Shown here piece after piece: positions 8,053 through 16,415 of a stretch of DNA of 45,102 bases (its first letter is position 1; the number at the start of each line of letters is the position of its first letter). The position numbers were made by a program, and so were the translations under genes. A model generated the notes under the pieces. That model searched no databases. It saw nothing but the letters and a program-made list of their open reading frames with translations, and was not told the origin of the DNA. Origin of the DNA: Bacilli bacterium (GTDB lineage Bacteria; Bacillota_I; Bacilli_A; ML615J-28; CAG-313); NCBI GenBank assembly GCA_017398545.1, contig JAFQFT010000069.1:1-45102 (forward strand), read 5' to 3'.

Positions 8053-8961
8053 TTACGCACCCAGGTATGCTTTCTTAACATTTTCATCATTTAAAAGATC
8101 ACTTGCTTTACCTTCTAGAACAACTTTACCAGTTTCAAGTACATATGCTCTATCTGCAATAGATAACGCAGCTTTTGCATTTTGTTCAACAAGTAAAATA
8201 GTAATTCCAGATTCATGAAGACTCTTAATGATGTCAAAGATTTCATTTACAAAGATAGGAGAAAGTCCCATTGATGGTTCATCTAAAAGTAAGATTTTAG
8301 GTTTACTCATCATTGCTCTTGCCATTGCAAGCATTTGTTGTTCACCGCCAGATAAAGTTCCAGCCTTTTGTTTTCTTCTTTCTTCAAGGCGAGGGAATCT
8401 TTCAAATACTTCTTTTAAATCTTGTTTAATCTTAATTGCATTGTGTCTTCTATATGCCCCCATTTCAAGGTTTTCTTGAACATTAAGATTTGCGAATACT
8501 TGACGACCTTCTGGAACATGAGCAACACCATACATAATTGCTTCATGAGCAGGAACTCTTAAAAGGTTTGCTGTTGCATATTTTTGATATCTAGCTTGAA
8601 GTCGTTTTAATTTATCAAATGAAATTCCCTTAACAGGATTACATTGATCAATTTCAGCTCTTTGTAAGAAATCAAATACTGCTTCACTTGTTTCAAATGC
8701 TGCAAGTAGTTTATCAGTGTCTTTTTGTCCACAGAATCTATTTAATGTTCTTTTATCAGTAAGACCAGTTAAATCTAGATTTGCAAAACTTCCTGAATCA
8801 ACTCTTACAAGCCCCGTAAGTGCTTTTAATAAAGTTGTTTTACCTGCCCCATTAGCACCGATAAGTACTACTAATTCCCCTTTATTAACATTTATGTTAA
8901 CTTCTTTTAAGGCTTTAATATTACCATTATAAGTTACAGATAAGTTTTTTACTTCTAACAT
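8053..8961 (-). CDS. livF: Branched-chain amino acid ABC transporter ATPase LivF, with an insertion
   Basis: Predicted 302-residue cytoplasmic ATPase of the Liv importer. Walker A GANGAGKTT is at 35-43, signature LSGGEQQ at 203-209, Walker B ILLLDEP at 223-229, and the switch region has the LivF-typical VEQN in place of His. Typical LivF is about 235 residues. The extra length is a segment of about 65 residues (roughly 68-133) between DLTGL and PAHEAIMYGVAHVPEGR, just before the Q-loop. The insertion is charged, predicted helical and in frame, and both flanks align well, so the gene is probably functional. It starts 4 bases after livG stops. Confidence 0.92.
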   Translation of the reverse strand: MLEVKNLSVTYNGNIKALKEVNINVNKGELVVLIGANGAGKTTLLKALTGLVRVDSGSFANLDLTGLTDKRTLNRFCGQKDTDKLLAAFETSEAVFDFLQRAEIDQCNPVKGISFDKLKRLQARYQKYATANLLRVPAHEAIMYGVAHVPEGRQVFANLNVQENLEMGAYRRHNAIKIKQDLKEVFERFPRLEERRKQKAGTLSGGEQQMLAMARAMMSKPKILLLDEPSMGLSPIFVNEIFDIIKSLHESGITILLVEQNAKAALSIADRAYVLETGKVVLEGKASDLLNDENVKKAYLGA

Positions 8962-8965
8962 AATA

Positions 8966-9730
8966 TTACTCTCCTAAATAAGCTGTAATAACTTCTTTGT
9001 TATTTCTAATTTCAACAGGAGTACCTGTAGCAATTTCTTTACCAAAGCTTATTACTTTAATCCATTCACAAATTCCCATTACAAGTTTCATATCATGTTC
9101 AATTAATAAAATTGCTGTATTAAACTTTTCTCTAACAATTTTAATTGTTTCCATTAGTTCTTCTGTTTCAATAGGATTCATCCCAGCAGCAGGTTCATCA
9201 AGACAAAGAACAGCAGGACGAGAAGCAAGTGCTCTTGCAATTTCAAGTTTTCTTTGTTTACCATAAGGTAGGTTTTGAGCCTCTTCATTAACATATTCTT
9301 CAAGGCCTAATACCTTTAAGATTTCCATTGCTTCTTCTGTAGCACGATCTTCTTGTTCAAAGTATTTCTTAGTTTTAAATATTCCATCAAACATACTATA
9401 ATTCATATGAATATTAGAACAAACTTTAACATTTTCTAAAACACTCATTCTTTTGAAAAGTCTTATATTTTGGAATGTTCTTGCAATACCAAGTTCTACT
9501 CTTTTATGAGGACTTAGTTTTGTAACATCTTTTCCACATAACTCAACGGTTCCACTTGTTGGTACATATACACCAGTTAACATATTAAACACTGTAGTTT
9601 TACCAGCACCATTTGGTCCAATTAAACCAACTAGTTCACCTTCTTTAATCTCAATACTAAAATTATCAACAGCTTTTAAACCACCAAAGACGATAGTTAT
9701 ATTATTAGCTTTTAAAACTGTATTTGCCAT
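8966..9730 (-). CDS. livG: Branched-chain amino acid ABC transporter ATPase LivG
   Basis: Predicted 254-residue ATPase, normal length for LivG. It shows FGGLKAVDNFS, Walker A GPNGAGKTT, the LivG-typical IARTFQNIRLF Q-loop, the signature LPYGKQRKLEIARAL (the family's usual replacement of LSGG), Walker B LCLDEPAAGMNP and IEHDMKLVM. It pairs with LivF to energise import. It lies 17 bases after livM and 4 before livF. An AGGAGG site precedes the ATG. Confidence 0.95.
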   Translation of the reverse strand: MANTVLKANNITIVFGGLKAVDNFSIEIKEGELVGLIGPNGAGKTTVFNMLTGVYVPTSGTVELCGKDVTKLSPHKRVELGIARTFQNIRLFKRMSVLENVKVCSNIHMNYSMFDGIFKTKKYFEQEDRATEEAMEILKVLGLEEYVNEEAQNLPYGKQRKLEIARALASRPAVLCLDEPAAGMNPIETEELMETIKIVREKFNTAILLIEHDMKLVMGICEWIKVISFGKEIATGTPVEIRNNKEVITAYLGE

Positions 9731-9747
9731 ATATAATTATCCTCCTT

Positions 9748-11073
9748 TTATTGCATTAAAATTATTACTAAAATATCAATAACAAGGTGTGATATAATAA
9801 CACTAATTACTGATAAAGTTAATCCTTTTGAAGCTACTCTACGCACTGTTTCATTAGAAGATTTTTTACCAATTGATCCAAAAACAATACCAGCAACGGC
9901 TAAAGATTCACCAATTAACGGAATATAACATAAACAAAGAGCAATTATACCAAATATTTTTGATAATTTTGCAAATTTATAAAATATAGGAGATTCATTA
10001 AGTTCACTTACTTCAACTTTCTTTTCTTTCTTAAACATCTTATAGAACCAATTCCAAGTAAATTCATTCTTACCTAAAATACCACTTGATCTAAATAACA
10101 TAATAAGAACTAAAATAATACCATAAATAATTTTAGGATTATTTGCAAAGAAATCAGGAACCCATGATTGAACACAGAACCAGTTTTCATAAAGAACAAT
10201 TAAGATTGCAGCAATAATAGAACCAGTTAAAGATCCAAGCCCTCCAAGAACAATAATTATTAAGAATAAGATTGACATATCTTGGCCAAATGCAGTAGGA
10301 GCTTGCGGTTGAACAAATGCAAGTAATGCTCCACCAATACCAGCAAGAAGAGATGAGAATGTAAAGGCAATAACTTTAGTTTTATTTACAGGAACACCAC
10401 ATGCTTCAGCAGCAATATTATCATCACGACAAGCTAAGATATTTCTTCCAAATCTAGAACCCATAAAGGTCAAAATTAATATTAAACATGCAACTAAGAA
10501 ACCAAGATTTAAGAGTGGTGTTGAAGATATTGTAGTAGTAATACTAATACCAGTACCACCACCTAGTTTATCAAAGTTTTTACAAATATTTACAAATATT
10601 AAACTAATACCAAGTGTTACAATTGCAAGATAATCACCTTTAAGTCTTCCAAGTGCGATTAAACCAACTACAAATCCTATTACAGCTGTAATTAATGCAG
10701 CTATAATAACAGTTAAGATTATAAATATATAACCCATTGGGTGAAGTTCTCCGCCTCTTACAACATAAACAAGCATTTCTTTAAAATATACTTTACCCAT
10801 AGATTTAGTAAATAATTTACTAAGTTGTTGCATCAAAAGAACTGCAGTTGTATAACCTATAAGAATAAATCCACCATGTCCAAGTACAAATTCACCTAAA
10901 CACCCACATACAATATTAAGTGCAAGTGCAGCAATAGAATATATAAATATTAAATTTAAAATCTTAGGAAGTTCAAATGATTTAGTACTAAATACTGAAA
11001 TCAATGTTAACACTAATACACCAATAACAGTACTAATTAAATTTCTTTTATTCATTCTTTTAAACCAAATCAT
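9748..11073 (-). CDS. livM: Branched-chain amino acid permease LivM with a C-terminal membrane extension
   Basis: Predicted 441-residue permease. Residues about 15-335 are the LivM core, with GHGGFILIGYTTA, LKGDYLAIVTLGI, GGTGIS and the ATPase-contact loop GRNILACRDDNIAAEACG. Usual LivM is 320-360 residues. Beyond residue 345 there is a charged linker (FKKEKKVEVSELNE) and two more hydrophobic helices enclosing AGIVFGSIGKKSSNETVRR, which resembles DUF4190-type small membrane domains. It starts 3 bases after the livH stop, with AGAAGGTG as the ribosome site. Confidence 0.92.
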   Translation of the reverse strand: MIWFKRMNKRNLISTVIGVLVLTLISVFSTKSFELPKILNLIFIYSIAALALNIVCGCLGEFVLGHGGFILIGYTTAVLLMQQLSKLFTKSMGKVYFKEMLVYVVRGGELHPMGYIFIILTVIIAALITAVIGFVVGLIALGRLKGDYLAIVTLGISLIFVNICKNFDKLGGGTGISITTTISSTPLLNLGFLVACLILILTFMGSRFGRNILACRDDNIAAEACGVPVNKTKVIAFTFSSLLAGIGGALLAFVQPQAPTAFGQDMSILFLIIIVLGGLGSLTGSIIAAILIVLYENWFCVQSWVPDFFANNPKIIYGIILVLIMLFRSSGILGKNEFTWNWFYKMFKKEKKVEVSELNESPIFYKFAKLSKIFGIIALCLCYIPLIGESLAVAGIVFGSIGKKSSNETVRRVASKGLTLSVISVIISHLVIDILVIILMQ

Positions 11074-11076
11074 ATC

Positions 11077-11964
11077 TTACACCTTCTCTCTAACATCTTT
11101 ACCAAGAAGGCCAGATGGTTTAAATAATAAAATAATAACAAATATACCATAAATAATTGTATCTACCCAAGAAGATAAACCAATATTACTATATACTTGA
11201 GTAATCGCTCTAATAATACCAATTAAGAATCCACCAATTACAGCACCTGGAAGGCTTCCAATCCCACCAATTACTGCAGCTACAAAAGGATATAAACCAA
11301 TTGTAACTGATCCAATTTCAAATGTAAAACATTCACCATCTAGTAAATAAATTACAACACCAATTGCTGCAAGTGCAGAACCAATCATAAATGTTAGTGA
11401 AATAATAAAGTTATTGTTAATACCCATAAGTTTTGCAGCTTGTTCATTTTCCGATACAGCTCTCATTGCAATCCCAATCTTAGTCTTCTTAACAAAGAAA
11501 GTAAGTGCTGCAAGTAAAACTGCAGTAGTAATTATTGCAATATAAAATGATGTATTTTTATCTACAAATTTATGAAATTGAAGTTGTTCAGGTTCAATTG
11601 CATTCATGATACCACTAAAAATATAACTAACACCAATTGCAGTAATTAATGCTGTAATTCTTGATGATCCTTTTTTACGAAGTGGTCGATATGCAAATCG
11701 TTCTGTTATAATTGCTACAATAACACATATAATAATTGCAGCAACAAGTGCAATAAGTAAATTCCAAACTGAACTACCAAGTGTTGAAGTTAATAAACTT
11801 TCTGTTATAAAATATGCTAAGAATCCACCAATAGTAATAAACTCTGAATGAGCAAAGTTAATCATCTTTACAATACCATAAACCATTGAATAACCAAGCG
11901 CCATTAATGCAAATATACTACCTAATTCTAAGCCTTGTTTAAGTCCCTCTAATAGTGTATTCAT
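11077..11964 (-). CDS. livH: Branched-chain amino acid permease LivH
   Basis: Predicted 295-residue permease with about eight helices. Family motifs include ALGYSMVYGIVKMINFAHSE near the N-terminus, RAVSENEQAAKLMGIN (the ATPase-contact loop) and the conserved VIGGIGSLPGAVIGG. The start at 11964 follows AAAGGAGC at 7-base spacing; the longer frame would need a TTG inside that site. It is separated from livK by a hairpin, and is followed by livM after 3 bases. Confidence 0.94.
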   Translation of the reverse strand: MNTLLEGLKQGLELGSIFALMALGYSMVYGIVKMINFAHSEFITIGGFLAYFITESLLTSTLGSSVWNLLIALVAAIIICVIVAIITERFAYRPLRKKGSSRITALITAIGVSYIFSGIMNAIEPEQLQFHKFVDKNTSFYIAIITTAVLLAALTFFVKKTKIGIAMRAVSENEQAAKLMGINNNFIISLTFMIGSALAAIGVVIYLLDGECFTFEIGSVTIGLYPFVAAVIGGIGSLPGAVIGGFLIGIIRAITQVYSNIGLSSWVDTIIYGIFVIILLFKPSGLLGKDVREKV

Positions 11965-12024
11965 AAGAGCTCCTTTCAAAATAAATAAATTATTAATATT
12001 ATACTACATTTTTTAAAAATAATC

Positions 12025-12049
12025 AAGGGTAGCACTTTATGCTACCCTT
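12025..12049 (-). terminator. Intercistronic hairpin between livK and livH
   Basis: A perfect 10-bp stem (AAGGGTAGCA / TGCTACCCTT) with a 5-base loop is followed on the minus strand by GATTATTTTT, an imperfect U-tract. It starts 12 bases after the livK stop. It is best read as a partial terminator or 3'-end stabiliser that lets the binding protein be made in excess over the permeases; that role is inference. Confidence 0.75.
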
Positions 12050-12061
12050 ACACGTTAATTA

Positions 12062-13222
12062 TTATTCAGCTTCTACTTCTTTTCCATCTTTGAATGTAAT
12101 AACAACAGCAGCCTTTTCAGGATTACCATTATTAAATGTAAATGGAGTGCTTGAAGTTACTAAACCACTAAATGTTCCAGTAGTTAAAGCTTCAACAACT
12201 GCATCATATTCAAGTGAATCACAAGCTTCAATAGCTTGTTTTGCAATGTAAACTGCATCATAACCTAATGCTGCAAATGAAACAGGAATAGATCCATATT
12301 TAGCTTGGTATTTTTCAACAAATGTCTTAACAGCAGGACTTTCAGATTCACCAAAGTAATGGTTTGTATAATAACAATTTTCTAAGAATGAAGCATCTTC
12401 ACCTTCTTTAACTTGTTTAATAACACCATCCCAACCATCGCCACCATAGCAAACGCCTGTATAACCTTTAGCATAACCAGTCTTTAAGATATTATAAACA
12501 TTTTCATAATAATCAGGAACATAAACGCAATCATAACCACCTTCAAGAATTGGAACCCAGAATGCATTGAAGTCTTTATCTTGTTTAGAATAAGCAGCAG
12601 TAACAACTTCAACATTACCAGCAGTAGCAGCAGTAACAAAAGCATCTTTTAAACCTTTAGAATAATCTTCATCATTATTATATAAAACATAAGCTTTCTT
12701 AACGCCTTCTTGAGCAGCATATTCACCCATAAATTTACCTTGGTATGAATCATAGAAACAAGCACGGAATACATTGTATCTTACATCTCTTTCATCACCA
12801 TTGTCACCAATTGTAAGTTTATCAGCAGTACCAGTAGGAGTGATAACAGGAACACCATGTTTAACAGCTTCAGCAATTAAACCTTCAGTAGCACCACTAG
12901 TTACAGCACCAACAACTACGTCAACATCTTTAGAAATTAAACTAGTTAAAGCAGCAGCAGCTTTTTTTGCATCAGCTTCATCATTAACGAAGTCAACAAG
13001 TTCTAGTTTCATCATAGTGCCATCAACATTAACACCACCTGCAGCATTAATTTCTTCAATAGCAAGTTCAACCCCTTCTTTTACTGCAAGACCATAAATA
13101 CTAACACTACCACTTAAAGGTCCCGACGAACCAATTTTAATAGTTTCAGCTTCTTTTTCTTTACACCCAGCAACTGAGCACACTAATAATAAAACAACTA
13201 ATAAACTAAATAATTTTTTCAT
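12062..13222 (-). CDS. livK: Branched-chain amino acid ABC transporter substrate-binding lipoprotein
   Basis: Predicted 386-residue lipoprotein. The signal ends in lipobox SVAGC (Cys 20), followed by a periplasmic-binding-protein type I fold of the Leu/Ile/Val family: IKIGSSGPLSGSVSIYG, GVELAIEEINAAGGVNVDG, VDVVVGAVTSG, and YNDEDYSKGLKDAF with variant ligand-site residues. It captures the amino acid outside the membrane and delivers it to LivHM. GGAGGAAG precedes the ATG. The gene follows a T-box leader and is the first of the five-gene operon. Ligand specificity among Leu, Ile and Val cannot be read from sequence, but the leader points to isoleucine. Confidence 0.94.
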   Translation of the reverse strand: MKKLFSLLVVLLLVCSVAGCKEKEAETIKIGSSGPLSGSVSIYGLAVKEGVELAIEEINAAGGVNVDGTMMKLELVDFVNDEADAKKAAAALTSLISKDVDVVVGAVTSGATEGLIAEAVKHGVPVITPTGTADKLTIGDNGDERDVRYNVFRACFYDSYQGKFMGEYAAQEGVKKAYVLYNNDEDYSKGLKDAFVTAATAGNVEVVTAAYSKQDKDFNAFWVPILEGGYDCVYVPDYYENVYNILKTGYAKGYTGVCYGGDGWDGVIKQVKEGEDASFLENCYYTNHYFGESESPAVKTFVEKYQAKYGSIPVSFAALGYDAVYIAKQAIEACDSLEYDAVVEALTTGTFSGLVTSSTPFTFNNGNPEKAAVVITFKDGKEVEAE

Positions 13223-13285
13223 AAATTTCTTCCTCCAAATTTAAATATTAGTTTTATATAAGAATGCTTTTCTACAGTTTAATAA

Positions 13286-13535
13286 ATAAAAAAAATTCCA
13301 TCTTCTTCAAGAAGATGAAAAAAACTTATTCATACCACTTCTTGATAATGCCATCACATCACCAGTTTGCTAACGGAAACTACCCGGTGTATCTTAATAA
13401 TTTATACAAATTATATAAATGTTCAGACCACTACTCTCAGAATGATTTTCATACTATCTCTAATATTAGTTCACACCAACCACTAACTCTCTGAAAATAG
13501 AATATAATATTACTCGTTTCTGATTAAACGCATTT
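13286..13535 (-). ncRNA. T-box leader (probable isoleucine) of the liv operon
   Basis: Minus-strand leader with T-box parts in order. The Stem I base is TCAGAA (13518-13523) with TTCTGA (13437-13442). An AGTA loop-E motif is at 13511-13514, opposite GAAAATCA, with likely specifier ATC (Ile, 13444-13446) followed by the expected purine. The GAGAGTTAGTGGTTGGTG apical element lies near 13455-13480. CCGTTA of Stem II is at 13371-13376. The antiterminator pairs TCAAGAAG (13338-13345) with CTTCTTGA (13307-13314) and ATGAA (13329-13333) with TTCAT (13315-13319), leaving UGGU (13334-13337) bulged to pair with ACCA of uncharged tRNA. The competing terminator is 13299-13317 with a long T tract. The T-box core differs strongly from AGGGTGGNACCGCG. 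Confidence 0.88.
13299..13317 (-). terminator. T-box regulated terminator
   Basis: CATCTTCTT pairs with AAGAAGATG, and the stem extends by flanking A-T pairs, followed by eight T residues on the minus strand. Its 5' arm is the same CTTCTT used by the antiterminator, so the two folds exclude each other. Confidence 0.9.
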
Positions 13536-13536
13536 A

Positions 13537-13542
13537 CTTATA
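13537..13542 (-). promoter_or_regulatory. Candidate -10 of the liv operon promoter
   Basis: Minus strand TATAAG lies 14 bases before the base of T-box Stem I, which places the predicted transcription start just upstream of the leader. The -35 region is poor (AATATA), which would fit dependence on an activator. Confidence 0.5.
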
Positions 13543-13589
13543 TGCAAATAGTATATCACTATATTTTTATTAATGCATTAAATTTAACA

Positions 13590-13650
13590 ATGTAAACGTT
13601 TTTATTTCAAATTTTAAAATGTATTACTTTTATGTAAACGTTTTTATTTT
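13590..13650. promoter_or_regulatory. Two cre-like boxes upstream of the liv promoter
   Basis: ATGTAAACGTTTTTAT occurs twice as a direct repeat, starting at 13590 and 13632, exactly 42 bp apart (four helical turns). Each differs at one fixed position from the loose CcpA cre consensus WTGNAANCGNWNNCW. They lie 50-110 bp upstream of the proposed -10. The rest of 13543-13662 is AT-rich without a gene. Confidence 0.55.
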
Positions 13651-13662
13651 TAACATAAAATT

Positions 13663-13690
13663 AAAGATACTATCATATAATAGTATCTTT
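13663..13690 (-). terminator. Terminator after the large lipoprotein gene
   Basis: An 11-bp perfect stem AAAGATACTAT / ATAGTATCTTT is followed on the minus strand by AATTTTATG, so the U-tract is short. It lies 9 bases after the stop. Confidence 0.75.
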
Positions 13691-13699
13691 AATTAAAAC

Positions 13700-16153
13700 T
13701 TATGCTTTTAATAATCTTAAAGTAGCAGAATATATTGGGTTATCAGATGAATAAACAGTAGTTTGAAATAAAATATAATAATTTCCTGGTTCTAATAAAT
13801 ATGACTTTTTAGTTTCTATATTATTAAAATCTTTATCATTATAATATGGATATGATGAAATTGAAATACGATTTCCATCTAAATCATAAATTTGACAAAA
13901 ATCAGAATCTAAAGTTAAAAGGATATATGAATCTTCTTTAACTTCAAAGAAGAATTTTGATGTTGAATATGTAGTAGGTAAAACAGAACTTGAAATAGTA
14001 ATATATTCAGTATAAGATGGTTCAACACTACTTTCTTCTTCTACTGCAGGTGTCACTAATACTAAACGAATCTTTGCGTGAAGATATTGATTTTGATAAC
14101 TAGATAATGAAAGTTTATATTTTCCCTTAACTAAAGTATATGTACAAACTTCATTCTCATCATAAGAAATATCATCATAGCTTATACTTTCTCCATCTTC
14201 TTTATAAAATGTTTTCCAATCAGCATAATTTCCGTTAATTACTTCAATTTCAACTTGATATTCTCCAGTTTTTAAAATATCAGCATTTAAACTCAAGTCA
14301 TCAAATAATAAAAACTCATTCCATTCAAGTGTTACATTTGGATTACTTGATACATCACCAATATATGAAATTTCACATTCATAATTTAAATCATCAAGAC
14401 CATTCATTAATTCAATCGAAATCACATAACTAACACCACTTTCTAAATAACATGAAGTTTGTTGATTATACATACAATAAATTTCTTTTTCAAGATTATT
14501 TTGATTATAAATAATTATTTCAACATATTCTTGATGAGTAAGTTCATAAATACCTGTTTTATTAGGTGTAAACTTATAAGTTCGAATATCAGCATAGCCT
14601 TCTAAATAACATGAAAATTTATTATTAACAATTTCAGCAGGATTATTTAAATCACCATAATCATTAAATTTAGATGCACTAACATTTATTGTACAATCTT
14701 TAGCACCGTATTGTACATATTTAATTTCAATAAAGTATATACCTTTTTCAAAATATGGTTCACGATAAACATTTCCATTTGCATCATATATACCATATTT
14801 AATATTTTCAAATTTATAAATACCAGCTTCAGTTATTTCAATAGGTAGATAATTTTCATAATCAGGTCTTTCAATACCGATATCATCATAATCATCATTA
14901 TAAGTTTTAAAATTAATTTCTGTAGTTGAACAGTTAATCTCAACTAAACCAGCTTTTGTAATAAGTGCTCCATCAAGGTTTTCACTTAATACAAATTCAT
15001 TTTCTAAACTTGAATAAGGTTTTACAGATATTTCATTTATCTTAGAAATCTTTTGTGAATATACATAATTTATTTCATAAAAATCAATATGGAAATGATA
15101 GTCTTTAAACTTTAGTTCAACTGTTATTTCTAATGAATCATCCATAATAAGATATGTATATTTAACAATCATATCATCATAATTACTTTTAATACGATTT
15201 GAATTATATCTTTCTAAAATATAATCTTTAATATAACTTTGTTTCATATCTTTAAAATTTGTATATCCATAATATGTATTATCATTTTCTTTTATAAATA
15301 CACAAGAAGAATCCATTAGTCCTTCAAAATTAAAAGTAGCATCTGAAAGCAAATAATCTATATTACCATGATTAATACTAGTTTCAATCATACCATTAAA
15401 AATCTTTTCTTGATGTATAGTTTTATCTTCACTCGCATAATAAATTTCAGTACCTTGTGAATATACTTTATTTTCTTTATCTACTTTAGCCATATAATTA
15501 TTATAACCACCAGATGTTTCAGTTCTGTAATCGCCATAATAAGAAGTAAACTTCAATGATTTTTTCTTATCAAATTGATAATTTTTTGCAGTAGAAGACA
15601 CAATTTTCCATTCATCAATTAATGAATTAATTTCATCTTTAACACTATCAGAACTAGCAATTTGTTCTTCTGTTATTTTTTCTAATTCAGAAGGTTCTTG
15701 TTCTCCAATAATAACATACCCTGATACACTAACAATTTCAAAAGTATTAGAACTTTTATTAATCTCATAATCATAACCTTGACAAGTAAGGGTATAACAT
15801 TCATTAACTACATCATTATTTAAATATAATTTAGCATTGTCTGATAATATTCTAAATAAAGGAACTGAACTATTTTCTTTATAAACATAAGTATTTACCT
15901 TAATTTCAACAGTTCCAACAACTTCATAATAAGGATCTTTAGGACTAACAGAAACATACGCATTTGCTAGAACACCATGATCCCACCATGACTTATCGCT
16001 AGTAACTCTTACTTTAAAGTACTCTTCAAAATTACTCTTATTTAATCTAATCGCACCTTCAGGAACCTCTATATTATCACTAGATCCAAAATTATCACAT
16101 GAAGTAATAAAAAACATAAAAACTATGCATAATAATAAAAATATTTTTTTCAT
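13700..16153 (-). CDS. Large surface lipoprotein of unknown function
   Basis: Predicted 817-residue lipoprotein: signal MKKIFLLLCIVF..., lipobox ITSC at about 16-19, then an acidic linker. No enzyme motif is recognised. Residues about 40-140 form a beta-rich region, and 190-390 a second part rich in Tyr and Lys. The last 430 residues look like four successive beta-sandwich modules. Each has a pattern such as ITEAGIYKFENI, or FTPNKTGIYELT, followed by LESGVSYVISIEL or LEPGNYYILFQT, similar to pre-peptidase C-terminal (PPC)-like domains that bind surfaces or glycans. It is monocistronic with its own good promoter and terminator. An extracellular binding or scaffolding role is inferred from architecture only. 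Confidence 0.75.
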   Translation of the reverse strand: MKKIFLLLCIVFMFFITSCDNFGSSDNIEVPEGAIRLNKSNFEEYFKVRVTSDKSWWDHGVLANAYVSVSPKDPYYEVVGTVEIKVNTYVYKENSSVPLFRILSDNAKLYLNNDVVNECYTLTCQGYDYEINKSSNTFEIVSVSGYVIIGEQEPSELEKITEEQIASSDSVKDEINSLIDEWKIVSSTAKNYQFDKKKSLKFTSYYGDYRTETSGGYNNYMAKVDKENKVYSQGTEIYYASEDKTIHQEKIFNGMIETSINHGNIDYLLSDATFNFEGLMDSSCVFIKENDNTYYGYTNFKDMKQSYIKDYILERYNSNRIKSNYDDMIVKYTYLIMDDSLEITVELKFKDYHFHIDFYEINYVYSQKISKINEISVKPYSSLENEFVLSENLDGALITKAGLVEINCSTTEINFKTYNDDYDDIGIERPDYENYLPIEITEAGIYKFENIKYGIYDANGNVYREPYFEKGIYFIEIKYVQYGAKDCTINVSASKFNDYGDLNNPAEIVNNKFSCYLEGYADIRTYKFTPNKTGIYELTHQEYVEIIIYNQNNLEKEIYCMYNQQTSCYLESGVSYVISIELMNGLDDLNYECEISYIGDVSSNPNVTLEWNEFLLFDDLSLNADILKTGEYQVEIEVINGNYADWKTFYKEDGESISYDDISYDENEVCTYTLVKGKYKLSLSSYQNQYLHAKIRLVLVTPAVEEESSVEPSYTEYITISSSVLPTTYSTSKFFFEVKEDSYILLTLDSDFCQIYDLDGNRISISSYPYYNDKDFNNIETKKSYLLEPGNYYILFQTTVYSSDNPIYSATLRLLKA

Positions 16154-16186
16154 AATCTTAATCTCCTCGTGTCATTATTTACTAAT

Positions 16187-16215
16187 ATTTTATAACATTT
16201 TAATTAATCTGTCAA
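16187..16215 (-). promoter_or_regulatory. Sigma-A promoter of the large lipoprotein gene
   Basis: Minus strand has a perfect -35 TTGACA (16210-16215), a 17-base spacer and -10 TAAAAT (16187-16192). An AGGAG ribosome site follows before the ATG at 16153. Confidence 0.8.
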
Positions 16216-16354
16216 CATTTTATATTTTATATATTCATATTATATTTAAACGATTACTCTGTAAAAATCCATACTTTAAATATTTCGTTTTATAAAATAA
16301 ACGTATTATACTAATTTAGCAATTATTTATTATTCAACAATATTTTAATATAAT

Positions 16355-16390
16355 AAAGGGTAAAAACTCATATTTGAGTTCTTACCCTTT
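16355..16390 (-). terminator. Terminator of the aminotransferase/acyltransferase operon
   Basis: A 13-bp stem with one mismatch (GGGTAAGAACTCA / TGAGTTTTTACCC on the minus strand) is followed by a short T-rich tail. It lies 25 bases after the stop of the zinc-ribbon protein. Confidence 0.8.
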
Positions 16391-16415
16391 TATATTTATT
16401 TAAATTTTAATTTTA

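Noticed and set aside
12774..13097. A 107-codon plus-strand open frame rich in Ser, Ala and Pro
   Set aside because: It is the antisense shadow of livK codons; no ribosome site.
13264..13494. A 76-codon plus-strand open frame
   Set aside because: It lies within the T-box leader on the opposite strand, lacks a ribosome site, and its composition follows RNA structure rather than coding.
16154..16415. A riboswitch or small gene in the gap
   Set aside because: Only a promoter for the large lipoprotein and a terminator are visible; the rest is AT-rich without paired domains or a ribosome site.
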